Below are positions 1-6,302 of a stretch of 8,074 nucleotides of DNA, in pieces. The position numbers and the translations under genes are program-made. The stretch lies in contig JADLDX010000401.1 in assembly GCA_020846515.1 (NCBI GenBank), positions 1-8,074 of the forward strand, in the 5' to 3' direction. A model generated the notes under the pieces. That model was not told where the DNA came from. It worked only from the letters and a program-made list of their open reading frames with translations, and made no database searches. Source of the stretch: Pirellulaceae bacterium (GTDB taxonomy: Bacteria > Planctomycetota > Planctomycetia > Pirellulales > Pirellulaceae). Every line of letters starts with the position of its first letter. Position 1 is the stretch's first letter.

Positions 1-36
1 ATTCAATGGACATGCGTGGTTGCGTCGTTGCATACC

Positions 37-252
37 GGGAGGCCGACGCTCCTGCGGAGGCATGCCATGTATTCCGACTGAATGACCATGTCGAATGTGC
101 GTGGTCATGGCACGGTTGGTCCGCGATAGGCGAACTCGAATGGCATGGATGCGTGCGTGGTCATGCCACGTTTAATTCGCCTTAGGCGAGCTAAACTGAC
201 ATGGATGCTTGCGTGGTGATGACGCTTGTCTCCGCAGGAGCGTCGACCTCCC
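37..252. repeat. Inverted repeat with 23-bp arms (37-59 and 230-252)
   Basis: The left arm 37-59 is the reverse complement of the right arm 230-252 with one mismatch. The arms lie 170 bases apart and enclose the 56-bp tandem repeat. Each arm contains the mini-hairpin CTCC-TGC-GGAG. A 15-base stretch of the left arm (35-49) also recurs directly at 362-376 with one mismatch. The arrangement may be two inserted copies of one dispersed element in opposite orientation, or the ends of a small non-coding mobile element. No target-site duplication is evident. Confidence 0.6.
98..222. repeat. Imperfect 56-bp tandem repeat, two full copies plus a partial third
   Basis: The word TGCGTGG recurs at 98, 154 and 210, exactly 56 bases apart. 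Copies 98-153 and 154-209 match at about 43 of 56 positions by hand count. They are best conserved at the start (TGCGTGGTCATG) and the end (CATGGATGC). The third copy keeps only about the first 13 bases. The second copy contains two hairpins: CGTGG/CCACG (156-170), and an arm pair TCGCC/GGCGA flanked by TTTA/TAAA (171-195). A diverged piece of the same unit (CACGTTTA, GCGAGAACTC, CTGGCATGG) lies at about 299-341. Confidence 0.65.
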
Positions 253-436
253 GCATGTCACGAACACCGACTGACTAGCCATGCCGTTCGATCATGTTCA
301 TGGCACGTTTAGCCTTCCATGCGAGAACTCAACTGGCATGGTTGGTTGGGCGTTTGAATTCCCGGGAGTCCGACGCGAGCCGGCCTCGACTAACCAAAGC
401 ATGAAGCGCTGAGGACTTCGTCTGTGCGGCGCACGC

Positions 437-500
437 ACCCTCCCGGGCGCTGCGCTGGGAGGGTTAGTTCTGCCGCTGCGCAGCAGCGGAACTAACCCTC
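437..500. repeat. Two overlapping strong hairpins downstream of the HIT gene
   Basis: Hairpin A pairs ACCCTCCC (437-444) with GGGAGGGT (457-464). Hairpin B is a near-complete 42-base palindrome (459-500) with perfect 12-base outer arms, GAGGGTTAGTTC and GAACTAACCCTC. Its inner part also pairs, with one G-T wobble and one mismatch. A and B share 459-464, so one RNA could form only one of them at a time. They begin 13 bases past the HIT stop codon and could end its transcript, but no U-tract follows on either strand. A REP-like extragenic palindrome is an equally good reading. Confidence 0.65.
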
Positions 501-513
501 ACGTGGCCAACCT

Positions 514-858
514 CTAACCAGGTGGCCATTTCAAAGGTCGGCCGGCCAGGAGATGAAAATGCAAATGGTCTACCGATTGTCCACCGTCGCGACCACAGTT
601 GACCACGACGCGATAGCCAGATTCCGACACTCCCAACTGCCGAGCCAACTGTGGAATCACGGTCCAAATGTGACCTAACAACCCAGCGTCGCTGGCACTC
701 AATTGTTCCAGCGACTCAATCGGGCGCTTGGGTATCACCAGCACATGCACCGGCGCTTGTGCCGAAATGTCATGAAAGGCCAAGCACTGCTCGTCGTCAT
801 GCACGATCTTGGCCGGAATCTCGCCACGTATGATCTTCGAAAATACTGTCTCTGCCAT
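514..858 (-). CDS. HIT-family (HINT-like) nucleotide phosphoramidase/hydrolase
   Basis: This 114-residue cytosolic protein belongs to the histidine triad superfamily, HINT branch. These enzymes hydrolyse AMP-lysine-type phosphoramidates and related nucleotide conjugates; the physiological substrate is usually unknown. The signature HLHFHLL lies at residues 98-104, with His100 the expected nucleophile, followed by the GRPLKWPPG end typical of the HINT branch. The N-terminal half (FSKIIRGEIPAKIV at 6-19, HVLVIPKR at 38-45) is also canonical. Length is normal for the family (about 110-125), so the gene is complete. The ATG has a plausible AAGGCG Shine-Dalgarno about 10 bases upstream. The gene is divergent from cpaB across a 505-base gap, so no functional link to it is implied. 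Confidence 0.95.
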   Translation of the reverse strand: MAETVFSKIIRGEIPAKIVHDDEQCLAFHDISAQAPVHVLVIPKRPIESLEQLSASDAGLLGHIWTVIPQLARQLGVSESGYRVVVNCGRDGGQSVDHLHFHLLAGRPLKWPPG

Positions 859-962
859 TGTCTATGTTCGCCTTAGGAACTACAGGATCGATCTGTCTGT
901 GTCGCTCACGGAGCAAGCAATTGTAAGTTCCATGACTTCGCTCGTTGAGCCCCAGCGCAAGA

Positions 963-1011
963 GCTCAGCCGCACTTGCCTATCCATAAGGTTAGCTAGCT
1001 AAAGGCTGAGC
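963..1011. promoter_or_regulatory. Stem-loop with 8-bp stem and a palindromic loop
   Basis: GCTCAGCC (963-970) pairs perfectly with GGCTGAGC (1004-1011). The loop contains the perfect 12-base palindrome TTAGCTAGCTAA (991-1002). It lies about 105 bases upstream of the HIT start and 350 bases upstream of cpaB. The palindrome could be a dimeric regulator's site; this is inference only. Confidence 0.4.
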
Positions 1012-1160
1012 GTTAAGCTGTAACGATATTTCGGGTTGTATCGATTTTGCGTTCAGCGACCGGCTGATGGTGGTCGATTTGGGTAGCAGAATCAACTGTG
1101 CCACCGCTATCGCGCTGGAGCCCGGGCCGGTTGTGACATAAGGTTTAACTGTCTGGTAAA

Positions 1161-1186
1161 GATGAGTGGTTCGGCAAGAACTCATC
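1161..1186. promoter_or_regulatory. Stem-loop upstream of cpaB
   Basis: GATGAGT (1161-1167) pairs with ACTCATC (1180-1186). An alternative fold pairs GATGA/TCATC and GTTC/GAAC with a three-base bulge. It lies about 180 bases before the cpaB start. There is no U-tract, so a terminator is unlikely. A leader structure or operator is possible. Confidence 0.3.
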
Positions 1187-1363
1187 AGCTTATCACCTCG
1201 GATGAGCCAATGGGAATGCTTGCATTTTCAATACACGAACTGCCAATCTTAGTACCTGACAAAGCCTGAGAACTGGAGTCGAGGGCGTTTCCCTCCCTGT
1301 GTGGTGTGCGTCGGCCGGATTCGACGTGCCGCTCAGCTATTTACCGGTCAAGGCACTTCGTCC

Positions 1364-2512
1364 ATGCGCGCCAAGTCACTACTATTGCTTATCATTGCCC
1401 TAGGCTGCGGAACGGTCGCATCCGTCGGTATCAGTCAAGTCATGATGGATCAAAAAGGCGGGTCTACTGAGCCAGCCACAGTTGAGATCTACGTGGCGAT
1501 GAAAGATGTCGATGTCAATCAGAAGTTGACGCCCGAACTGTTCAAGCTCGAAAAGTGGCCACAAAATCGTGTACCCGATGGAGCCATCTTCAAACTTGAA
1601 GAGGTTAAGGATCGCTACGTGCGGCAACGCATGTACCCTGGTGAACCGATTCTGGCTGGTAAGCTGAACGACTCGATCGTCGGCGTCGACACCGAGATCC
1701 CGCGAGGTTTTCGCGTTTTCGATTTATCAGTCAACGAACGTAACGGTGGCAGCGGCTACATCAAGCCAGGTGCTCGAGTCGACGTGCTGGGGACTTTCAA
1801 AGTCAACAACATCACCGAAAGCCGCACTGTAATGCGCAACGTTCGGATCTTCGGGATCAACGGCGTGACGGTTCGTGATACCGACCCAAGTACAACCAAT
1901 CGAGCGACAACGTTCCAATTACTAGTCCATGAAAGCCAAATGGACGCGCTCAACCTCGCCACAGCCATGGGTGAGCTGCGTTGTACACTGCGCGGTACTG
2001 TCGAAAACCAAAACACAGAAGAGGGTACCGATACGGGTGAGGCTTTCATCTCGTGGGTGCGAGGAAGTGATACCCGAGTTGCTAGCGTGGTAAACTCTAC
2101 CGGTTCTGCGGGCGCCGACATCTTTGGTGGCCCCACGCCGATGCCTTTGGAACCCCCGACTGAAGAAAAGAAGAAGCAATTGCTGATTATTACTCCTAAC
2201 GGAGTTACCAAGTACCAATGGACCCGCGACGACGAACTGCCACAGAAGGTTGATGCGCTGGCCGAGCAAAATTCGGCCGGGGTACCTGTCTCAGCAGCCA
2301 GTTTATTGCAAGGTCTAGGTGGCTATACTCCGGTTTACCCCGGTGGCGATGGTGCTACGTCAGAGAATACCCCTGACCAAAGCGGCAACGCCAACGGTGC
2401 CAAAGAGAATGAGAATCAGTCAGTTCCCCAAGTGCCCAATGGATCAAGTGCATCGAGTGCGAAGTCGGGCTCAGCGAAGACGCCTCCGCGTCCACCGTTG
2501 ACAGGACTGTGA
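1364..2512 (+). CDS. cpaB: Flp/Tad pilus assembly protein CpaB/RcpC (SAF domain)
   Basis: CpaB/RcpC is an inner-membrane-anchored periplasmic protein thought to stabilise the secretin and assist Flp pilus assembly. In this 382-residue product, residues 5-23 form an N-terminal hydrophobic anchor. A SAF domain follows at about 40-100 (YVAMKDVDVNQKLTPEL, then YPGEPILAGKL). An RcpC-type domain spans about 110-230 (GFRVFDLSVN, YIKPGARVDVLGTF, TTFQLLVHESQMDALNLA). The last ~60 residues are low-complexity Gly/Ser/Asn/Pro sequence ending in a PPRPPLTGL segment. I prefer the ATG at 1364 because it puts the hydrophobic segment at the N-terminus and has CAAGG 10 bases upstream; a GTG at 1301 would add 21 residues unlike a signal anchor. 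It is the first of three same-strand tad genes, followed by a 176-base gap containing a strong stem-loop. Confidence 0.9.
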   Translation: MRAKSLLLLIIALGCGTVASVGISQVMMDQKGGSTEPATVEIYVAMKDVDVNQKLTPELFKLEKWPQNRVPDGAIFKLEEVKDRYVRQRMYPGEPILAGKLNDSIVGVDTEIPRGFRVFDLSVNERNGGSGYIKPGARVDVLGTFKVNNITESRTVMRNVRIFGINGVTVRDTDPSTTNRATTFQLLVHESQMDALNLATAMGELRCTLRGTVENQNTEEGTDTGEAFISWVRGSDTRVASVVNSTGSAGADIFGGPTPMPLEPPTEEKKKQLLIITPNGVTKYQWTRDDELPQKVDALAEQNSAGVPVSAASLLQGLGGYTPVYPGGDGATSENTPDQSGNANGAKENENQSVPQVPNGSSASSAKSGSAKTPPRPPLTGL

Positions 2513-2546
2513 ACAGATGACGCCCTGTAAAAGTTCTTAACGCATA

Positions 2547-2588
2547 GGTCGGTCACAGACTACGTTTCTTTTCTTACTGTGGCCGACC
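2547..2588 (+). promoter_or_regulatory. 12-bp stem-loop between cpaB and cpaC
   Basis: GGTCGGTCACAG (2547-2558) pairs with CTGTGGCCGACC (2577-2588) along its full length, with a single G-T wobble and an 18-base pyrimidine-rich loop. It starts 34 bases after the cpaB stop and ends 100 bases before the cpaC start. No U-tract follows, so a classic intrinsic terminator is unlikely. It may stabilise or process the mRNA, or tune expression of the secretin relative to CpaB. Confidence 0.55.
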
Positions 2589-2674
2589 AAATTAGTCGAT
2601 AACAAGAGACATTGGTTGTAACAGTCGAAGCCAAGGATGGCGGTTGATTGTTGCGCGCAAAACCGAGCCAAAAC

Positions 2675-2679
2675 AAGGA
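2675..2679 (+). promoter_or_regulatory. Ribosome binding site deciding the cpaC start
   Basis: AAGGA lies 9 bases before the ATG at 2689. It supports that start over the in-frame TTG at 2644, which would place 15 mostly polar residues ahead of the signal peptide. Confidence 0.6.
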
Positions 2680-2688
2680 TGTGACCCG

Positions 2689-4311
2689 ATGGTTGTCGCC
2701 AGCATTTTCAAACGACTCGCTCGTTTGTCGATCGCCGCTTTGCTGGGCTGTTCGCTGGGTTTGTCGACGCTGAGCTCCATAAGTGCTCAGCAGTCCCAAC
2801 CATTGAACGTTGGTCCCAGTCCCGATGCTGTGCGGATGGTGTCCGTGGACAATCATCAGAACGTACGCATGGTTGTCAGCACTAGTCGAGAAATCTCGAC
2901 GGACAAACCGTTCCAACGCGTTCGGATTCAAAATCCCAATATTCTTCAGGTCATGCCATTAGAAGGTGGCAACCGCCTTCAGATTTCGGCTCTGCAGCCA
3001 GGGATCACGACTCTCGACCTCCTGGCCGGCGATGACTCGATTCACACAATCGAAGTCATGGTCATCGGTGATGCCCGAGAGCTAGAAGCTATCCTTCGAC
3101 AACACTTTCCATCGGCCAATTTGCGAGTGACGCCGGTTCAACAAGGCTGTATCGTGGCTGGTGTGGTTACCAGTGATGAGCATGTAGAGCAAGTCGTCAG
3201 CATCGCTGAACTTTACTTCCCCACAGTCATCGATCAGGTGAACGTGCTGGGTGTACATACAGTACAACTTGAAACCCAGATCATGGAAGTCTCGCGTACG
3301 AAGTTGCGTGAACTAGGCATCGACTGGGGTGTTATCAATGGCAATGACGCAGTGACTCAATCGGTCTCCGGTCTGCTGTCAGCATCTTCCAGCGCGGCTG
3401 GCCTGGCAACTAGCGGCGGCGAAACATTCAAAGTTGGCGTGGTTCAAAACAGCACCACGTTTCTAGGAGTTGTTCGAGCACTCCGTCAAAACAATTTAGT
3501 AAAGGTCTTAGCTAACCCAACCATTACTGCCGTGGACGGTCGTCCAGCCAGCTTTAATGCAGGTGGTGAAATACCGATCGTCGTACCAGCCGGACTTGGA
3601 CAAGTTGCCATTCAGTATCGTGAATATGGTACTCGCGTTGACATGGTCGCCAAAGTACGCGGCGAAGGCCGCATCTGGTTGGAAGTACGACCCTATGTTA
3701 GCGAAATCGATCCAACGCGAAGTGTAACGTTGCAAGGTATCAGCGTACCTGGCCTGCGTAGTCGCTTCCTGGAAACTGGCGTCGAGTTGCAAGCCGGGCA
3801 AACGCTCGCCCTGGGTGGTTTGCTGCAGATGCGTACTGAATCGATCAATACCGGTTTGCCTTTCTTCGGTGATCTGCCCTACCTGGGTACGTTCTTCCGC
3901 AGCAATCGCGAACTGCAGAACGAAGTCGAACTGCTAATCACAGTCACGCCAAACTTTGCCGGAGCGATGGATCCTTGCGAAGTACCAGCCGGTGGACCCG
4001 GCCTAAATACGGTCAGCCCAACGGATGTGGAACTCTACTGGAAGGGCTACATGGAGACACCGCTTGGCGCTCAACCTGGAGCCGGCGTACAGTCAGGCAT
4101 GATCGGTGGCAACGGTGGCGGGGCCTCAACTGGTGTGCCAGTGGGTATGCCAACAGCTGCACCAGCGTTCGACAACACGAACTCAATACCCACTCCTTCA
4201 GCAATGAGCATGGGGCCCAATGCACCTAAGTTAGCCCAGCCCGGAGCAGGTGCTAACGTTCAGTCCGGAAATACGGCTAGTCGACAGTTTTATGCACCAG
4301 TCGTCCGCTAA
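2689..4311 (+). CDS. cpaC: Tad pilus outer-membrane secretin CpaC/RcpA
   Basis: This 540-residue protein is a type II/III-like secretin that forms the outer-membrane channel for Flp pili. A signal peptide with basic start (KRLARL) and hydrophobic core precedes a likely signal peptidase I site at SISA|QQ (after residue 33). The LLGC at 18-21 is a weak lipobox alternative. An N-terminal pilus/secretin N domain spans about 58-128 (STDKPFQRVRIQNPNILQV, LQPGITTLDLL). A BON-like domain spans about 129-186. The secretin domain runs about 190-435 (LVKVLANPTITAVDGRPASF, GGEIPIVVPAG, VELQAGQTLALGGLL, LPFFGDLPYLGTFFRS, VELLITVTPNF). About 100 residues of Gly/Pro/Ala/Asn-rich tail follow, with the near-repeats AQPGAGVQSG (461-470) and AQPGAGANVQSG (516-527). 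The gene is complete and 100 bases upstream of cpaE. Confidence 0.95.
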   Translation: MVVASIFKRLARLSIAALLGCSLGLSTLSSISAQQSQPLNVGPSPDAVRMVSVDNHQNVRMVVSTSREISTDKPFQRVRIQNPNILQVMPLEGGNRLQISALQPGITTLDLLAGDDSIHTIEVMVIGDARELEAILRQHFPSANLRVTPVQQGCIVAGVVTSDEHVEQVVSIAELYFPTVIDQVNVLGVHTVQLETQIMEVSRTKLRELGIDWGVINGNDAVTQSVSGLLSASSSAAGLATSGGETFKVGVVQNSTTFLGVVRALRQNNLVKVLANPTITAVDGRPASFNAGGEIPIVVPAGLGQVAIQYREYGTRVDMVAKVRGEGRIWLEVRPYVSEIDPTRSVTLQGISVPGLRSRFLETGVELQAGQTLALGGLLQMRTESINTGLPFFGDLPYLGTFFRSNRELQNEVELLITVTPNFAGAMDPCEVPAGGPGLNTVSPTDVELYWKGYMETPLGAQPGAGVQSGMIGGNGGGASTGVPVGMPTAAPAFDNTNSIPTPSAMSMGPNAPKLAQPGAGANVQSGNTASRQFYAPVVR

Positions 4312-4366
4312 GTCCGATACTGACCCTCAGTTGGTAGAAGTGGCTTGAGCACCGCCCATCGTTCGC

Positions 4367-4386
4367 GACTACGGTAGTCTCGAGAC
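4367..4386. promoter_or_regulatory. Overlapping palindromes before cpaE
   Basis: The 13-base inverted repeat GACTAC-G-GTAGTC (4367-4379) overlaps the perfect 10-base palindrome GTCTCGAGAC (4377-4386). Both lie just ahead of the AAGGG (4393-4397) that probably serves as the cpaE ribosome binding site. They could form a small RNA structure affecting cpaE translation, or a protein site. The significance is uncertain. Confidence 0.3.
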
Positions 4387-4411
4387 GTTATCAAGGGAAA
4401 ACGACGCACGC

Positions 4412-5632
4412 ATGAGTAACGTACTACGATTAGCAATCGTCGATCCTCGTGACGACTCGCGTGAGAAGCTCAAGACAATGCTCCTGGGAATGGAGATTGT
4501 CTGGCTGGAAGCAGAATGCTCACGTTACGAGTTCTTCCCAGATGTTGTAGCCCAGTCAAATCCTGACGTGGGCGTCATCTGCTTGGATTCCGACCCGGAC
4601 AAGGCCATCAGTCTGCTGGAAAAGATGCGGACCGAAGCGCCAGATTGCGCGCTGCTAGCGGTTAGTGGCAGCGCCGATGGACAGCGCATATTGAAGGCGA
4701 TGCGTGCTGGAGCGAAAGAGTTCCTGACGTTGCCCGTGAGCTTGGAAGAACTGATGGGCGCTTTAGGCCGCATCAGTCAGACCAAATTCGGCGGCGCCGA
4801 CGGTAAGAATCGTGCCTCGCGAATTATCGCCGTGGCCGGCGCTTCGGGTGGTGTTGGTTGTACCAGCGTCGCAGTCAACCTGGGTTGTATTCTGGCAGCC
4901 AATCCCGCCAATACAGTCGCCCTGGTCGATTTGGACCTCGCCGTGGGCGATGCCGATGTTTTTCTGGACACGATACCAGACTACAGCCTAATAGATGTCA
5001 CCCAGAACGTTGCCCGTTTGGACTTCCAACTGCTGAAGCGGTCATTGACCAAACACAGCTCTGGATTGTATCTGTTGCCGCGACCAGTGCAGCTTCAGGA
5101 CGTTCGTCTCATCAATCCTGATTCCCTTCGACGCGTATTTGGTCTGCTAAAGGCTACCTTTTCGCATATTGTCATCGACCTGTCTAAAGGATACACGGAG
5201 ACTGACCTGTCGGCTATCGAGTTCGCCAACGATGTGCTGGTCGTGGTCCAACTAGATTTGCCATGTTTGCGCAACCTGGTGCGGCTGCAGATGTCGTTTG
5301 ACGAGATCGAAGGCCTGCGAGACAAGCTGAAGATCGTGGTCAATCGCGTTGGCTTGGAAAGCGGTCAGATCAAGCTGAAGAAGGCGCGCGAAACAATCGG
5401 TCGCGATATCTTTGCCCAGATACCTAACGACTACCGCACGATGGTGGAAGTCCGCAACAATGGTGTGCCACTGCTGGAGCATGCGCCGAAAGCAGCCATC
5501 ACCTTGGCGATGCAGCAGATGGCAAGCGCTCTGTGCAACAACGGCGTGGTCGAACCAACTGAGAACGTGAGTGACAGCACCAGCAACTCATCTTGGATCA
5601 GTTTCTGGCCAGGCAAGTCAAAAGCCAAGTAG
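4412..5632 (+). CDS. cpaE: Tad pilus localisation protein CpaE/TadZ (receiver-like plus MinD/ParA-like ATPase fold)
   Basis: CpaE/TadZ proteins are cytoplasmic MinD/ParA-related factors that place the Tad apparatus, often at a pole. In this 406-residue product, residues 5-121 form a receiver-like domain: acidic D11/D14/D15, D59 at the phospho-acceptor position, S85, but Leu107 before Pro108 where true receivers carry Lys. The ATPase-like domain begins at residue 137. Its P-loop reads GASGGVGCTS (143-152), lacking both the signature and the phosphate-binding lysine of the KGGxGK[ST] motif. The Walker A' region is intact (ALVDLDLAVGDADVFLD, 170-186), as are HIVIDLSKG, VVVNRVG-like and IPNDYRTMVEVRNNGVPLLE elements typical of CpaE. 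AAGGG lies 14 bases before the ATG, rather far. It is the last gene of the block, with no cpaF downstream. Confidence 0.92.
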   Translation: MSNVLRLAIVDPRDDSREKLKTMLLGMEIVWLEAECSRYEFFPDVVAQSNPDVGVICLDSDPDKAISLLEKMRTEAPDCALLAVSGSADGQRILKAMRAGAKEFLTLPVSLEELMGALGRISQTKFGGADGKNRASRIIAVAGASGGVGCTSVAVNLGCILAANPANTVALVDLDLAVGDADVFLDTIPDYSLIDVTQNVARLDFQLLKRSLTKHSSGLYLLPRPVQLQDVRLINPDSLRRVFGLLKATFSHIVIDLSKGYTETDLSAIEFANDVLVVVQLDLPCLRNLVRLQMSFDEIEGLRDKLKIVVNRVGLESGQIKLKKARETIGRDIFAQIPNDYRTMVEVRNNGVPLLEHAPKAAITLAMQQMASALCNNGVVEPTENVSDSTSNSSWISFWPGKSKAK

Positions 5633-5693
5633 GCGTCGATCTTTCAGAGTTTCGCTGGGTTGCACGCCTTGCAACAGTTGGCCAACCTTGAAC

Positions 5694-5760
5694 TCACATC
5701 CAACGCCCAACGCCCGCCGAGCACAAAGGGCACGGCGGGCGAGTGGAGCACTAGATGTGA
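5694..5760. terminator. Nested stem-loop between convergent cpaE and the fasciclin gene
   Basis: TCACATC (5694-5700) pairs with GATGTGA (5754-5760) and encloses a GC-rich 9-bp stem, CGCCCGCCG (5711-5719) with CGGCGGGCG (5733-5741), around a 13-base loop. It lies midway between the two convergent stop codons, where a bidirectional terminator is expected. Neither strand has a clear U-tract. Smaller inverted repeats GTTGC/GCAAC (5659-5675) and GTTGGCCAAC (5677-5686) lie beside it. Confidence 0.5.
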
Positions 5761-5807
5761 AAATCGTCCCTATCTCTGACCCCTCAGCAGGCGTCCGTTA
5801 GGGAAGA

Positions 5808-6302
5808 TTACTCCTTCGGCAGGATGACCGTGTCGATGACGTGGATCACGCCGTTGGAGCCAACGATGTCAGTCTTGACAACTGAGGCGTTATCTACCTT
5901 GACGCCGTCCTTGCCAGCGACAATCTTGACTTCTTGACCTTGAACGGTCTTGGCCTTATCCAGCTTGACCACGTCGGCGGCCATGACCTTGCCAGCTACA
6001 ACGTGATAGGTCAGGATCGCTACCAGCTTCTTCTTGTTCTCTGGCTTGAGCAGGCTCTCTACCGTTCCCTTAGGCAACTTTTCAAAAGCTGCGTTGGTCG
6101 GTGCGAAGACGGTGAATGGGCCTTTGCCACTGAGTGTCTCGGCCAGACCAGCTGCCTTCACGGCGGCGACTAGCGTCGAAAAATCTTTGTTGCCCGCAGC
6201 GATCTCTACGACCGTCTTGCTCGCTGTATCGTCAGCCACAGCTACTTGGACGCTTCCAACTGCACAAACCAAAGCCATCATCGAAAACAAAAAGCTCTTC
6301 AT
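5808..6302 (-). CDS. Secreted single-domain fasciclin (FAS1) protein
   Basis: This 164-residue exported protein has one FAS1 domain, a fold linked to cell adhesion and extracellular matrix binding; in bacteria the ligand is usually unknown. Residues 1-23 are a signal peptide ([16 protein letters not shown], cleavage likely after AVA before DD). The FAS1 domain runs about 31-162. The H1 motif is [11 protein letters not shown] (63-73), the central YHVV motif lies at 99-102, and the H2 motif is [13 protein letters not shown] (150-162). Length is typical of bacterial MPB70-like single-domain proteins, and the gene is complete. GGGAG lies 9 bases before the ATG. It converges on cpaE and diverges from the SDR gene, so it is probably a single-gene transcript. 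A surface role together with pili is conceivable but only inferred. Confidence 0.93.
   Translation of the reverse strand: MKSFLFSMMALVCAVGSVQVAVADDTASKTVVEIAAGNKDFSTLVAAVKAAGLAETLSGKGPFTVFAPTNAAFEKLPKGTVESLLKPENKKKLVAILTYHVVAGKVMAADVVKLDKAKTVQGQEVKIVAGKDGVKVDNASVVKTDIVGSNGVIHVIDTVILPKE

Larger units (their letters stand above)
1..513. other. Gene-free, palindrome- and CATG-rich intergenic region
   Basis: No convincing coding frame was found on either strand. The first 345 bases hold about 14 CATG tetramers by hand count (starts near 11, 61, 66, 87, 106, 144, 162, 200, 254, 280, 293, 299, 318 and 337), where one or two would be expected by chance. Many sit in small inverted repeats such as CGTGG-TCATG-CCACG (156-170). 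The core motif GGGAGnYCGACGC occurs at 37-49 and 364-376 on the plus strand and at 240-252 on the minus strand. The region resembles an accumulation of dispersed extragenic palindromic elements downstream of the HIT gene. Its function is unknown. Confidence 0.7.
859..1363. other. Divergent intergenic region between the HIT gene and cpaB
   Basis: This 505-base region should hold the promoters of both flanking genes, but I could not find a convincing -35/-10 pair for either. It contains two stem-loops, listed separately. A minus-strand frame of 64 codons (991-1185) crosses these structures and resembles no family, so I do not call it. No short hydrophobic Flp-type pilin gene was seen, although such a gene commonly precedes tad loci. 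Confidence 0.6.

Noticed and set aside
98..341. Integron attC sites
   Set aside because: Palindromes lack paired RYYYAAC and GTTRRRY core sites, and no cassettes or integrase are seen.
1..345. CRISPR array
   Set aside because: Repeats are few, diverged over their whole length and lack the identical-repeat/unique-spacer pattern; no cas genes are present.
991..1185. Minus-strand 64-codon frame in the HIT/cpaB gap
   Set aside because: No family resemblance, no convincing ribosome site, and it overlaps the stem-loop and palindromes.
1301..1363. Upstream GTG start for cpaB
   Set aside because: Would add 21 residues ahead of the signal anchor; the ATG at 1364 gives a normal N-terminus and has a nearby CAAGG.
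1756..2211. Long antisense frame within cpaB
   Set aside because: It lies opposite a well-supported CpaB coding region and its translation resembles no known protein; it is a shadow frame.
2644..2688. Upstream TTG start for cpaC
   Set aside because: Would put mainly polar residues ahead of the signal peptide; AAGGA is correctly spaced for the ATG at 2689.
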